The notes below the pieces were generated by a model. The model saw only the letters and a list, made by a program, of their open reading frames with translations. It did not search any database and was not told where the DNA came from. A stretch of 64,000 nucleotides of DNA from a virus, in the IMG/VR virus record IMGVR_UViG_3300030202_001434, positions 1 through 64,000 of that record; one strand, 5' to 3'. The position numbers were made by a program, and so were the translations under genes. This document shows positions 33,608-41,762 of the stretch, piece after piece (position 1 is the first letter of the stretch; each line of letters starts with the position of its first letter).

Positions 33608-34750
33608 TTAACTTTTTTTAATACTTCTAATTCTGAGTCCTCTTCCACTATCAACTTTTCCTACGGGCCTTATTTTCATACCGTTTTTTGTAACGGCTTG
33701 AGGAGCCTGTCTCATTTCCATATTAATGTTTTTAGATTTTCTAGTAACATTATCTACAGCGCTTGAAACACCTTGTTCATAAAAAAACTGAGCAAATTTC
33801 TCTGGGTTCATTGCAACAGACAAAGCTTTGTGATATCCCTGTGCGTCTGCAATTAAACCTTTATCATCCATGTACTTATTAATAAAATTACCAATGTCTT
33901 TTTGTACATTTTTAATTTCTTCAGCAGTACCTGGCTTGTAAGTAAAATTATTTTCACCAACTTTGAAATCAAAACCTTTGAATTCATTGTTAAAAACCTC
34001 ATTGGTTTTATTTAAGAAATAATCATACCTCTTGTCGTTTTGCTCTTTGATAGATTTAGATTCATCAAGATAACTTTGATAAGCATTTAAATTTTCTTTT
34101 TGATCAGCAGACAACCCATCCCCACTTGACTCAAGAGGAACTTTATATTTATCTTTTTGTTCATTCAAAAACTTTTTAGCTTTCGCAAGTTCTCGTTTTT
34201 TTGCTAGTTTGATTTTCTTAATATCCTTAGGATCATCAACTTCTTCATCAAAATCAAATTTATCTTCAATAATATCTTGAATATCTATTGCGTCTAAACC
34301 TTCTTCTGTTGCAGAATAATAACTAGCGAGTACAGAGTTGTCGTCCATAGAATCATAATCTCTTTGTAAATTATAGAAATCTTTAATTCCACGCCCGGTT
34401 TCCTTTTTGTACTCTAAATACTTAGATACGTCTTCCGGCAACGGTTCGTTTGCCTCTTTTTCCGCAAACAGTTCATCCACCGATTTTATATCCTTGTTAT
34501 ATCTATCTTTAATATAAGAAAGAACGTTGTCATCATTTAACTCTAATGACGGAGTTTTATCTTCAACAGCTGGTTCACTTTTTTCAAGCTCAACAGCTGG
34601 AGTTTCTTCTTTTACCTCAACCTTTTCCGGTGCATCTTCTTTTGCTGGTTGATCTTCAAACTTTTCTTCATGCTTTTTTAGAAGTTGCTCTTCTATTTCA
34701 GCTGTGGATTTTTCTTCGACTAATCCTAAGTCTTTTACTTTTATTTCCAT
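33608..34750 (-). CDS. scaffold/head assembly protein, 380 aa
   Basis: A 380-residue highly charged protein. Residues 1-80 are Glu/Lys/Pro-rich and disordered; the rest is helical with Lys/Asp-rich coiled coils; the C-terminus is basic (Gly-Arg-Gly-Leu-Arg-Ile-Arg-Ser). Position between portal and capsid genes and this composition are typical of scaffolding proteins that bind capsid subunits by a basic C-terminal segment. A -7 box lies just upstream. Confidence 0.7.
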   Translation of the reverse strand: MEIKVKDLGLVEEKSTAEIEEQLLKKHEEKFEDQPAKEDAPEKVEVKEETPAVELEKSEPAVEDKTPSLELNDDNVLSYIKDRYNKDIKSVDELFAEKEANEPLPEDVSKYLEYKKETGRGIKDFYNLQRDYDSMDDNSVLASYYSATEEGLDAIDIQDIIEDKFDFDEEVDDPKDIKKIKLAKKRELAKAKKFLNEQKDKYKVPLESSGDGLSADQKENLNAYQSYLDESKSIKEQNDKRYDYFLNKTNEVFNNEFKGFDFKVGENNFTYKPGTAEEIKNVQKDIGNFINKYMDDKGLIADAQGYHKALSVAMNPEKFAQFFYEQGVSSAVDNVTRKSKNINMEMRQAPQAVTKNGMKIRPVGKVDSGRGLRIRSIKKS

Positions 34751-34765
34751 TTAATTAAATTTTTA

Positions 34766-34773
34766 CAAAGTTA
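34766..34773 (-). promoter_or_regulatory. -7 box TAACTTTG for scaffold and capsid genes
   Basis: TAACTTTGTAAAAAT lies 15 nt before the scaffold ATG. The same 15-nt string occurs before the small gene at 41363-41728, supporting a shared late promoter. Confidence 0.6.
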
Positions 34774-34799
34774 AACAATATTTAGATTAATTTTTTAGC

Positions 34800-37235
34800 T
34801 TATCTTGGCTCAAACTCTGCTAGATCAAAACCATCTAGACTGTCTTCGTTTGATTCGAAATTAATAGGAGGTAAGTTGTTTTTCCTCTGTTCTATTAATT
34901 TAGACTGCTCAGTAGACTGTTGGCTAATTCTTCTGTCTTTCGCTTTTTCTCTTTGATCTTCTCTTTCTTGTAAGCCTGCTTGCTCCACACCTTTCAGCTG
35001 CATTTGGAATTCAAACTCCGTTTGCATAAGTTGTCGTTTAAGTTCAGCTTCATTTTTAAGTTTTTCAATTTCAAAAGCCACATCAGCTTGTCTATACTGA
35101 ATCTTAGCCTGAGACTCCATTTGTATTTTTTGCATCTCACCTTGAGCCTTAGCTTGTTGTGCTTGCATTTGCATTTGAGCTTGCATTTGCTGCTCTTGTT
35201 GTCTTTGCTGTTGTTCAGCTTCTTGTTTCTTCTTACGTTTTAATTTAAGAAGTTGATTTGCCATTTTAAGATTATTAAGCTCTCTGATATCAATAGCATC
35301 TTCTAAACTTATATCTTTTTGAGATAACGCCATTTGAATGTTTTGTTCAAGCATTGCCTTCTCTTCTTCGTCTGGAGCCATCTCTATAAAAATACCAAAG
35401 TCATACATATATAAATCTTTGATGTCTTCTAATATTTTTAAATTATACTTACCTATCTGCATAGCGAATTCATCTTTAAAATCAGCATATTGTAAAATAT
35501 CAGCAGTTCTAATTGATAAACATTCTGCAATAGTTCTAGTTATATATAAACTTCCTTGAAGAATATGTCTCGTAGCTGTGTTTGAATTTAATGCAGCTAA
35601 TTTCTGTACACCAACTAATGAATTAGGATCTGGAGTTGAACCATCTCTAGCTTCGTTGAGTCCAGTCACTGCTCTAATCATATCTAAGTAATGATTGTAA
35701 TTAGCAATAAGCATTTGCATTTTACTAGCTCCACTATTTGAGGTTAGTTGCTGTATTGGAACTCTAGCGTTGTTAAACTCTCCATCCTGTGTGTAACTTC
35801 TCCCTACAACGCTACCTGTTTGAAAATATAATCGTAATGCGTCTTCTGGATTGTAAGCATTTCCAGTTCCTAGATCCACTTCATTTAATCCGTCAGCATC
35901 TATAAACACACCGTCTGGAACAACTCTTGATACTACTTGCTGAATTTTTAAATGAGTCATTTGTATTAAATCAGCAAAAGGAATCATTCTTCTTACTAGA
36001 GATTCTAAACCACCTTTGTACATTCTTGGAGCAGCTGCTACATAATTAGGCATAGCAAACTGATTAGAAGATTTAGGTCTAACCATATTTTCAGACAACT
36101 CCCATTTTAATAAAATGTTAGTTCCCATAACCATCACACCATCATACCATACATCAATCTTTTTTTCCACTCTTTCAAAATTTCCTTCTTCCATCATTTC
36201 AGCTGGTGGATTAAACTGATCATCTTTCTCTACAGTTTTATATGTGCCGTCAGCTAGTCTTTTTCTTTTATAAACAAAGGAGTGTGTTGTTTTGTAGTTA
36301 AAATATAATAATGTTGCAGTGTCTCTGTAAAACATACTGTTTTCGTAAAACTGCGATGTGTTAAAATAATTATACCATGATTGACTGTATTTTGCTATTT
36401 GATTTAAATCCTCATTTGTTAATGAAGGATCTATTTTTACAAGCTCAGTCATAGGTACAGTTTTAATCTCGCCCCAATAAAAACAATCTTTAAAATATGG
36501 ATCTTCAGTATAGCTATATACTACATTAGCAGGATCTACATAATCTAGTTTTACTCCTGCTCCTTTCAAAAACTCATGTTTAGTTATACCAATACCTATA
36601 GTAGCTAAATCATAATCTACTCTGCTTCTAATATCATTATAATGATTTTCAGCCATCAAAGTATTGATAGCTTCTTCTTCTGCAATTTCGATAGCAGGCT
36701 TATATTTCATATTCATGAACAATTCCATTTCTTCATCGCTTTCAGGAAGCTCATCTTCATTTGTTTGAAATACATTAATACCAAAGTCAGTTTCTATTTG
36801 TTGAAATAAAGGTTTTGCTAAAACTTCACCCTCGATCATTTCTTGAAACTCATTTCGTTTTTCAGCCGATAATGCATCTTCTGCATAGGCTTTAACTTTA
36901 AAAAGTCTGTCAGACATTCCGTTTACCACAATGTCTACAAACTTTGGTATTATTGGTACTGGTGACCAGTCAAGATTAAGATAACTTAAATCGCCATCTA
37001 TTGCTAATTCATTTTTGTATTTTGCTACCGATTGCTCTCCTCTTGCATACAAACGTAGCTTCATGAACTCATTCCATTGATTATAAAATCTACAGGAACC
37101 ATTGTCTCTTCTGAACCATTCGTATTGTATTGCTTGACCTATCTGCAAACCATACTCCATGGTATCTTTAGTGGAGTCAGAAACAAATTGATCTGGAAAT
37201 GCAGCAGCCTGTATATCTATTGTTACTTCTTTCAT
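34800..37235 (-). CDS. portal protein, 811 aa
   Basis: An 811-residue portal of the large podovirus/crAss-like type. Motifs: Leu-Arg-Leu-Tyr-Ala-Arg-Gly-Glu-Gln-Ser (56-65), Leu-Asn-Leu-Asp-Trp-Ser-Pro-Val-Pro-Ile (86-95), Pro-Lys-Phe-Val-Asp-Ile-Val-Val-Asn-Gly-Met (98-108). Residues ~680-765 are a Gln/Met/Ala-rich coiled coil, the barrel or crown region. It forms the dodecameric DNA channel at the capsid vertex. The start overlaps the terminase stop (4 nt). Confidence 0.8.
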   Translation of the reverse strand: MKEVTIDIQAAAFPDQFVSDSTKDTMEYGLQIGQAIQYEWFRRDNGSCRFYNQWNEFMKLRLYARGEQSVAKYKNELAIDGDLSYLNLDWSPVPIIPKFVDIVVNGMSDRLFKVKAYAEDALSAEKRNEFQEMIEGEVLAKPLFQQIETDFGINVFQTNEDELPESDEEMELFMNMKYKPAIEIAEEEAINTLMAENHYNDIRSRVDYDLATIGIGITKHEFLKGAGVKLDYVDPANVVYSYTEDPYFKDCFYWGEIKTVPMTELVKIDPSLTNEDLNQIAKYSQSWYNYFNTSQFYENSMFYRDTATLLYFNYKTTHSFVYKRKRLADGTYKTVEKDDQFNPPAEMMEEGNFERVEKKIDVWYDGVMVMGTNILLKWELSENMVRPKSSNQFAMPNYVAAAPRMYKGGLESLVRRMIPFADLIQMTHLKIQQVVSRVVPDGVFIDADGLNEVDLGTGNAYNPEDALRLYFQTGSVVGRSYTQDGEFNNARVPIQQLTSNSGASKMQMLIANYNHYLDMIRAVTGLNEARDGSTPDPNSLVGVQKLAALNSNTATRHILQGSLYITRTIAECLSIRTADILQYADFKDEFAMQIGKYNLKILEDIKDLYMYDFGIFIEMAPDEEEKAMLEQNIQMALSQKDISLEDAIDIRELNNLKMANQLLKLKRKKKQEAEQQQRQQEQQMQAQMQMQAQQAKAQGEMQKIQMESQAKIQYRQADVAFEIEKLKNEAELKRQLMQTEFEFQMQLKGVEQAGLQEREDQREKAKDRRISQQSTEQSKLIEQRKNNLPPINFESNEDSLDGFDLAEFEPR

Positions 37236-39481
37236 TTATTAAGTAATTGACTTACTGAGTTCTTATTATTATATCTTGCAAAGTTAATGCTTATTTTTGA
37301 TTGTTTTCTGACGGGAGTGTATAGGTGTTTTTGATTTGCCATAATTGCTAACCCAGAGCTAATCGCAGCATCAAACTTTGTTCTGTTTGATATATCAAAT
37401 TTTGCCCAATCTTCTAGTGTTCTTTGAAAATACATACTACCTATATCGTCTTTTTCTCTATAACTACCATCAAAATCTAATCCCACATATTTTTCAATAT
37501 ACGACTCAATAGCTGAGGCGTGTGATTGTTTAACATCTTCAGAGGTGTTAGGAATACCCCCTAACTCTCTTTCGGTCTTAGATAACTTATTATAAGTTTT
37601 ATCTGGTCTATTTAAACAAAAGCCTCGGTATCCTCTATTTTTAAAATGATACAATAAACGAGGTTTATTATTTTCACATAATATTGGCATGCCATAAAAA
37701 ACACAAGCCATTAAAACTTCTTCAAAAAATATCTCCGCAGTTTGTGGTCTCGCTATATATTCTAAAAAAAACTCGTTACTGGGTGCGTCATCCATGTTGA
37801 ATTTTGTCATCCCATGTAAAGCTCCATTAGATCCTTTCCCCACAACTACTCCTGAAATATCATACGAGTCACAACCAAATGAACCGATGTGTTCGTTTCC
37901 AGGATACATTCTTCCGTTCTTTACAACTACGTTATTTTGCAAAGAAGCTTTAGGGATGTAAGTTACGAAAAATCTTCCTCTTTTATTTGGGCTCCAAATA
38001 ACCTTAGAATCCTTTATACCATTTTGCCAATGGAAAGAACCTTGAGTTACATAGTGCGCTAAATTTACTGAATCATTATAATCTATTTGTTGATATATTT
38101 TAGTTAAATTAAATAACGATTGTTTGCTTTCATCTCTAAACGCATGTGACTCAGTTCTAGGAAACTGTCTGTAAAATTCATTTAATGCGTCTGGATCCGA
38201 AGCTAATGACTCTACTTCATTTTCCCAATAGTCCACCGCTCCTTGTGTAATTGGCTCGTTGTCAATACCTTTGATAGGTGTTGTTGGATTTTTAAATACA
38301 GGCATCCCATACTTGTCAATAAAACCCTCCATATTCCATTCCATAGGAATAAACAAATTATATAAACCACTTTTTGTTTGTCCGTTAGAGTTTCTGTTTC
38401 TACAATCAGACGACTCATATAAATCTTTAAAATTTCTACCACCTTTATCTAATGCGTTTGATGTAGATCCCATCATACATTTACCTATGATTTTACTACC
38501 TAGTCTTAAACATGTCTTTGTAACACGCCAGTTGTTTAAAATGTTTTCTGGCCGCTCCCATTTACCACTTTCATCATGTAGTAATAATTGAAGCTTTTCA
38601 CCATCATAACTGTTGTCTGAAGTATTTTTCCAGTCAATAGTTGTGTCTAAACCTTCTAACTCTTCTTCGCTCACTGTGTACATATTCTTCTTAGTAATTT
38701 TAGAAGCAGGTACACGATATGCTAATTCAGTTTTAGGTTTATCCATACCATCTTGTATGGGTTTAAAAAAGAAAGGATAGTTGTTTGAAATAGGCACTAT
38801 CTTATCTGTAAACATTTTTTTTGCATCCGCACCAGTCTTAGATAATATACCAATTCTAGAATCTTTAGTTATTGTAGCAGTGTTAACACCTTCGCACGAG
38901 CTCATAAATGAAAAACCTGAACGTCTTATTTTTAAATAACACATTCCAAAACTTCTTTTATCAGCTTTACACGCTTCCCAATAAATATAAAATAAACGAT
39001 TCGCTTCTCTAAAGTCAGGATGGCCAACATCAATCTTAGTCCATTGTAAATACATATAATGTGTTCCGGTTATATAAGTAGGAACACCTTTGTTCATAAA
39101 CCAGAAACCTTCATCTCTTCTATCAAACTCTTGCTCGATATAATCTACCCATTTGTTTTTAAACTGAGACGGAGCTTCATGCCACTGAAATATTGACTGT
39201 ATTCTTTTTAATTCTTTACTAATCTCTTGAGCTTCCCAATACTGATCTTCTTTCTTTTTTGATCTTGAATAAATTTTAGTAGGTGGTTTAGGTAATGCAA
39301 TATGTAGGCCATTTATATCAATCACTTGATCTATTTGTCCAGATTTTGATATTACAACAAAATTATATTTTTCGTTGTAACCATACTGCCATGTGCGCGC
39401 TTTATTCTTAGTAGATAAAACATTTTTAGGAACTACCTTGGTTAATGTAGTATATAAGTTATTTAGATCTTGATTCTGCAA
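37232..39481 (-). CDS. terL: terminase large subunit
   Basis: A 749-residue DNA packaging motor with N-terminal ATPase and C-terminal RNase H-like nuclease. Signature Phe-Met-Asn-Lys-Gly-Val-Pro-Thr-Tyr-Ile-Thr-Gly-Thr-His (128-141). The Walker A position reads Arg-Arg-Ser-Gly-Phe-Ser-Phe (186-192), where the usual Lys is Phe. Walker B and catalytic Glu are Leu-Leu-Leu-His-Asp-Glu (299-304); coupling motif near Gly-Ser-Thr-Ser (about 339-342). Nuclease acids include Asp in Phe-Gly-Cys-Asp-Ser-Tyr and Asp in Thr-Lys-Phe-Asp-Ala-Ala-Ile near the C-terminus. It cuts and translocates concatemeric DNA into the head. Confidence 0.85.
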   Translation of the reverse strand: MQNQDLNNLYTTLTKVVPKNVLSTKNKARTWQYGYNEKYNFVVISKSGQIDQVIDINGLHIALPKPPTKIYSRSKKKEDQYWEAQEISKELKRIQSIFQWHEAPSQFKNKWVDYIEQEFDRRDEGFWFMNKGVPTYITGTHYMYLQWTKIDVGHPDFREANRLFYIYWEACKADKRSFGMCYLKIRRSGFSFMSSCEGVNTATITKDSRIGILSKTGADAKKMFTDKIVPISNNYPFFFKPIQDGMDKPKTELAYRVPASKITKKNMYTVSEEELEGLDTTIDWKNTSDNSYDGEKLQLLLHDESGKWERPENILNNWRVTKTCLRLGSKIIGKCMMGSTSNALDKGGRNFKDLYESSDCRNRNSNGQTKSGLYNLFIPMEWNMEGFIDKYGMPVFKNPTTPIKGIDNEPITQGAVDYWENEVESLASDPDALNEFYRQFPRTESHAFRDESKQSLFNLTKIYQQIDYNDSVNLAHYVTQGSFHWQNGIKDSKVIWSPNKRGRFFVTYIPKASLQNNVVVKNGRMYPGNEHIGSFGCDSYDISGVVVGKGSNGALHGMTKFNMDDAPSNEFFLEYIARPQTAEIFFEEVLMACVFYGMPILCENNKPRLLYHFKNRGYRGFCLNRPDKTYNKLSKTERELGGIPNTSEDVKQSHASAIESYIEKYVGLDFDGSYREKDDIGSMYFQRTLEDWAKFDISNRTKFDAAISSGLAIMANQKHLYTPVRKQSKISINFARYNNKNSVSQLLNK

Positions 39482-39737
39482 ATCCTTTAGGTGTATTATT
39501 TTTATTTACATCTATACCCTCTAGTAATTGCTTTTCGTCCTCTATACGTTTTAAGATTTCAAAAGCATCAAAGATGGCTAGTTTTTTTGTTGCTGCTGCG
39601 TTTTTTAATCTATCAGCTGCTAGTTCATCATCTTTATCATATTTGATAATATCTTCTTTCGCTACTTTGATTAGTTGTAAAACTGCTTTTTCACCAGCCT
39701 TTATGATTTGTTCTTTGATTTCTTTTGTCTTCATCAC
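39459..39737 (-). CDS. terminase small subunit candidate, 92 aa
   Basis: A 92-residue helical protein directly before and overlapping terL by 23 nt. The size, the charged helices (about 6-70) and the position are those of podovirus small terminases that recognise packaging sites. No sequence motif proves it. Two ATGs (39737 and 39734) are possible. Confidence 0.5.
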   Translation of the reverse strand: MMKTKEIKEQIIKAGEKAVLQLIKVAKEDIIKYDKDDELAADRLKNAAATKKLAIFDAFEILKRIEDEKQLLEGIDVNKNNTPKGFAESRSK

Positions 39738-40297
39738 ATAATCATTGTTATGTTGTTTGTAAACATTCTGTAAAGTTTTTCATTCTCTACATAAAATTCA
39801 TATTCTGATTCTGGAGTAAAAGAAACTTCATCACCAACTTTAACTCCTAATTTTTTTAACTCTTCATTGTTATATTTAACAATACCCATTAACGGTTCTT
39901 CAGTCCCTGTCTTTCCTAAATAAGAATCTTTAGGTGGAATAGGTTTTATAAAACAATACTTAGAGTGGCTTTTCCATTCTTCGTTATTATAATACAAAAA
40001 AAATTGATCAAAGTCAATAAAGAATAAATCGTCTTTAAAAAAACTTTTACCGCTTTTTTCTCTACCATACATATCGTTATAATATTTAAATACATTATGA
40101 TGTACTAACAATATGTCACCAATTTTTATTTCACCTTTGTAGTCAATAGGAAGAGACACCACTTGCCCATATCTGTTTGATGCTTTATGATCTTCTTTTG
40201 AAACACTCATTAGAAAATCTATATCACCAATCTTTTTTACATTATCATACCTTTTACCAGTAAGAGGTCGGACAATAAAAGAAAATGGAGACTGCAT
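39734..40297 (-). CDS. two-domain GroES-like (chaperonin-10 fold) protein, putative
   Basis: A 187-residue protein that I read as two Cpn10-like halves. First: Ile-Val-Arg-Pro-Leu (8-12), then Tyr-Gly-Gln-Val-Val-Ser-Leu (43-49) and Ile-Lys-Ile-Gly-Asp-Ile-Leu-Leu (57-64). Second: Phe-Ile-Lys-Pro-Ile (about 116-120), Gly-Ile-Val-Lys-Tyr (about 138-142), Val-Lys-Val-Gly-Asp-Glu-Val (about 152-158) and a terminal Ile. Both repeat the 'P-x... G-x-V... vkvGD' pattern of GroES. A phage groES and groEL also occur at 60.6-62.6 kb. It could be a co-chaperonin, a structural protein with that fold, or unrelated. Confidence 0.45.
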   Translation of the reverse strand: MQSPFSFIVRPLTGKRYDNVKKIGDIDFLMSVSKEDHKASNRYGQVVSLPIDYKGEIKIGDILLVHHNVFKYYNDMYGREKSGKSFFKDDLFFIDFDQFFLYYNNEEWKSHSKYCFIKPIPPKDSYLGKTGTEEPLMGIVKYNNEELKKLGVKVGDEVSFTPESEYEFYVENEKLYRMFTNNITMIM

Positions 40298-40521
40298 TAA
40301 AAGTTTATATTATACTCTAAAGAGATTGGCATTGTTGTTTTAAACTCTTTCCATATAAGAACCTCTTGATTTTTTTCAATCCATATCTTATAAGATTCTG
40401 AAGAAGCATCGTGTTGAATTAAATGAATTATATATGATCCCCCTAGTACATCTTGCCCTACTATATAGTGCATAGCACCAGACTTATAGTCTGCTCCTAT
40501 TGAAATCTTTCTAATATCCAT
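40297..40521 (-). CDS. hypothetical protein, 74 aa
   Basis: A 74-residue beta-rich protein with no recognised motif, in tight contact (1-nt overlap) with the GroES-like gene, so likely co-translated with it. Confidence 0.6.
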   Translation of the reverse strand: MDIRKISIGADYKSGAMHYIVGQDVLGGSYIIHLIQHDASSESYKIWIEKNQEVLIWKEFKTTMPISLEYNINF

Positions 40522-40525
40522 TTAA

Positions 40526-41044
40526 TTAAAATGTAGTATCTAACTTTAATTTTCTATAAGTAATATTTATATATAAAGTTCCGTCACCTTGTGTTGGATT
40601 TGCTAATCCTCCTAAAACTATACCTTCATTTACAGGTATAAATTCAGCAGGTGAAGGATCGCTTTTATATACTTTTTTAGTTGCAGAGTTTAATAAAGCT
40701 AATGGTAAAGGCTCCTGAATAGTGCCTTGAGTTATATTAATAGTGTTAACAAAATCATAAGTAACCCCTCCAGGACTCATATAACTTACAATTTCACTAA
40801 CATCATAAACATATTCAGAACCAGGCGCAGGCAGTAATGTAAACTGCTGTGTTCCTATAACTCTTAAATAAGATGAAGGAACGGCTACTGTAACTGAAGT
40901 AACATTTAAACCATATAAAGTTTGTAGGTTTTCTAACGTACAGGTTTTAGTGTTTAAATTGTTTTCTGCATCAGTTAACACAAAGTAATCCGACAGTGAA
41001 GGAATGATACTTGAGTACGCTGTTGTATTACTTATTCTAGCCAT
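40526..41044 (-). CDS. tail-fibre accessory protein, 172 aa
   Basis: A 172-residue beta-rich protein. Its start Met-Ala-Arg-Ile-Ser and the following Asp-Tyr-Phe-Val-Leu-Thr-Asp-Ala-Glu-Asn-Asn-Leu with Thr-Lys are shared with the 237-residue protein at 54650-55363, so the two probably use the same N-terminal attachment segment. It lies downstream of a tail fibre gene. Function is probably structural. Confidence 0.55.
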   Translation of the reverse strand: MARISNTTAYSSIIPSLSDYFVLTDAENNLNTKTCTLENLQTLYGLNVTSVTVAVPSSYLRVIGTQQFTLLPAPGSEYVYDVSEIVSYMSPGGVTYDFVNTINITQGTIQEPLPLALLNSATKKVYKSDPSPAEFIPVNEGIVLGGLANPTQGDGTLYINITYRKLKLDTTF

Positions 41045-41048
41045 AGTT

Positions 41049-41312
41049 TTATTTAGATATAGGTTCTGCTTCTACTTCTTGCGGCTTTTTAGTAACAATA
41101 CCTGTTGCTAAATCAATAACAGCATCTTGTCCATATTTCTCCGCTAATTTTTTTTCTTCAACCGCAAATGCACTTTTTAAGTTATTTAATGCTTCTTTTG
41201 CAAGATCTTGTCTTAGTACATTATCAGCAATCTCTAACTTAGTTTTAGTAAAGTCTTGGTTAAGTTCTTGAATTTTTTTTAATTCGTCTTCAGTTAATTT
41301 AATTTCACTCAT
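41049..41312 (-). CDS. coiled-coil protein, 87 aa
   Basis: An 87-residue acidic protein, one long helix (about 5-62) likely forming a coiled coil, then a short Pro/Glu tail. It lies in the tail fibre region with 4-nt and 50-nt gaps; possibly a fibre assembly chaperone, but that is only positional inference. Confidence 0.55.
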   Translation of the reverse strand: MSEIKLTEDELKKIQELNQDFTKTKLEIADNVLRQDLAKEALNNLKSAFAVEEKKLAEKYGQDAVIDLATGIVTKKPQEVEAEPISK

Positions 41313-41362
41313 TTTAATTTATTTTTAATGTTAATTTTATTTATGTAAATATAGTAAATATA

Positions 41363-41728
41363 TTATTCTTCTTCAACCGGTGGTGGTGGGGCTGGATTAT
41401 CCCATGTAAAGTATAAGTCTTCATCCACTGGATGTTTTTGCAAGTCTATTTGTTTTGATAAACTTACCTCCATATCATTCACAGGTAGCCCATCTTTAAG
41501 CCAGCTAATTACTACATTCTCAAACGCTTCGTCATCAGCGTAAGGAATAAAAGGTGTTGAAGGATCGTACTGTAAAGAATAAGTTCCTATTTGACTAGCG
41601 GTATACTGCGGATCTTGGTCGTCTTGAGCGGTATACGTCCAATGTACTGTGTAGATTACGTTTTGATTCCCATCTTCTTCGATACGGGCGTTCATTTGAT
41701 TTATTGTCCATTTATAAAAATTTGCCAT
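41363..41728 (-). CDS. small tail-fibre-associated protein, Pro-rich C-terminus, 121 aa
   Basis: A 121-residue beta-sandwich-like protein (Trp-Thr-Ile-Asn-Gln-Met at 7-12, Thr-Val-His-Trp at 27-30, Tyr-Ser-Leu-Gln-Tyr at about 50-54) ending in Pro5-6 and Glu residues. It is paralogous in layout to the 124-residue protein at 48979-49353; both follow an S74 tail fibre gene, and such small proteins commonly accompany marine phage fibres. It has the -7 box TAACTTTG (41744-41751). Confidence 0.6.
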   Translation of the reverse strand: MANFYKWTINQMNARIEEDGNQNVIYTVHWTYTAQDDQDPQYTASQIGTYSLQYDPSTPFIPYADDEAFENVVISWLKDGLPVNDMEVSLSKQIDLQKHPVDEDLYFTWDNPAPPPPVEEE

Positions 41729-41743
41729 AATTTAATATTTTTA

Positions 41744-41751
41744 CAAAGTTA
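41744..41751 (-). promoter_or_regulatory. -7 box TAACTTTG before the small fibre-associated gene
   Basis: TAACTTTGTAAAAAT lies 15 nt before the ATG, identical to the box before the scaffold gene. Confidence 0.6.
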
Positions 41752-41762
41752 ATAAAATAAAT

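Noticed and set aside
34980-35243. 87-codon Leu/Phe-rich + strand frame, looks like a membrane protein
   Set aside because: Antisense to the Gln/Lys-rich coiled coil of the portal; hydrophobicity is a consequence of complementary codons.
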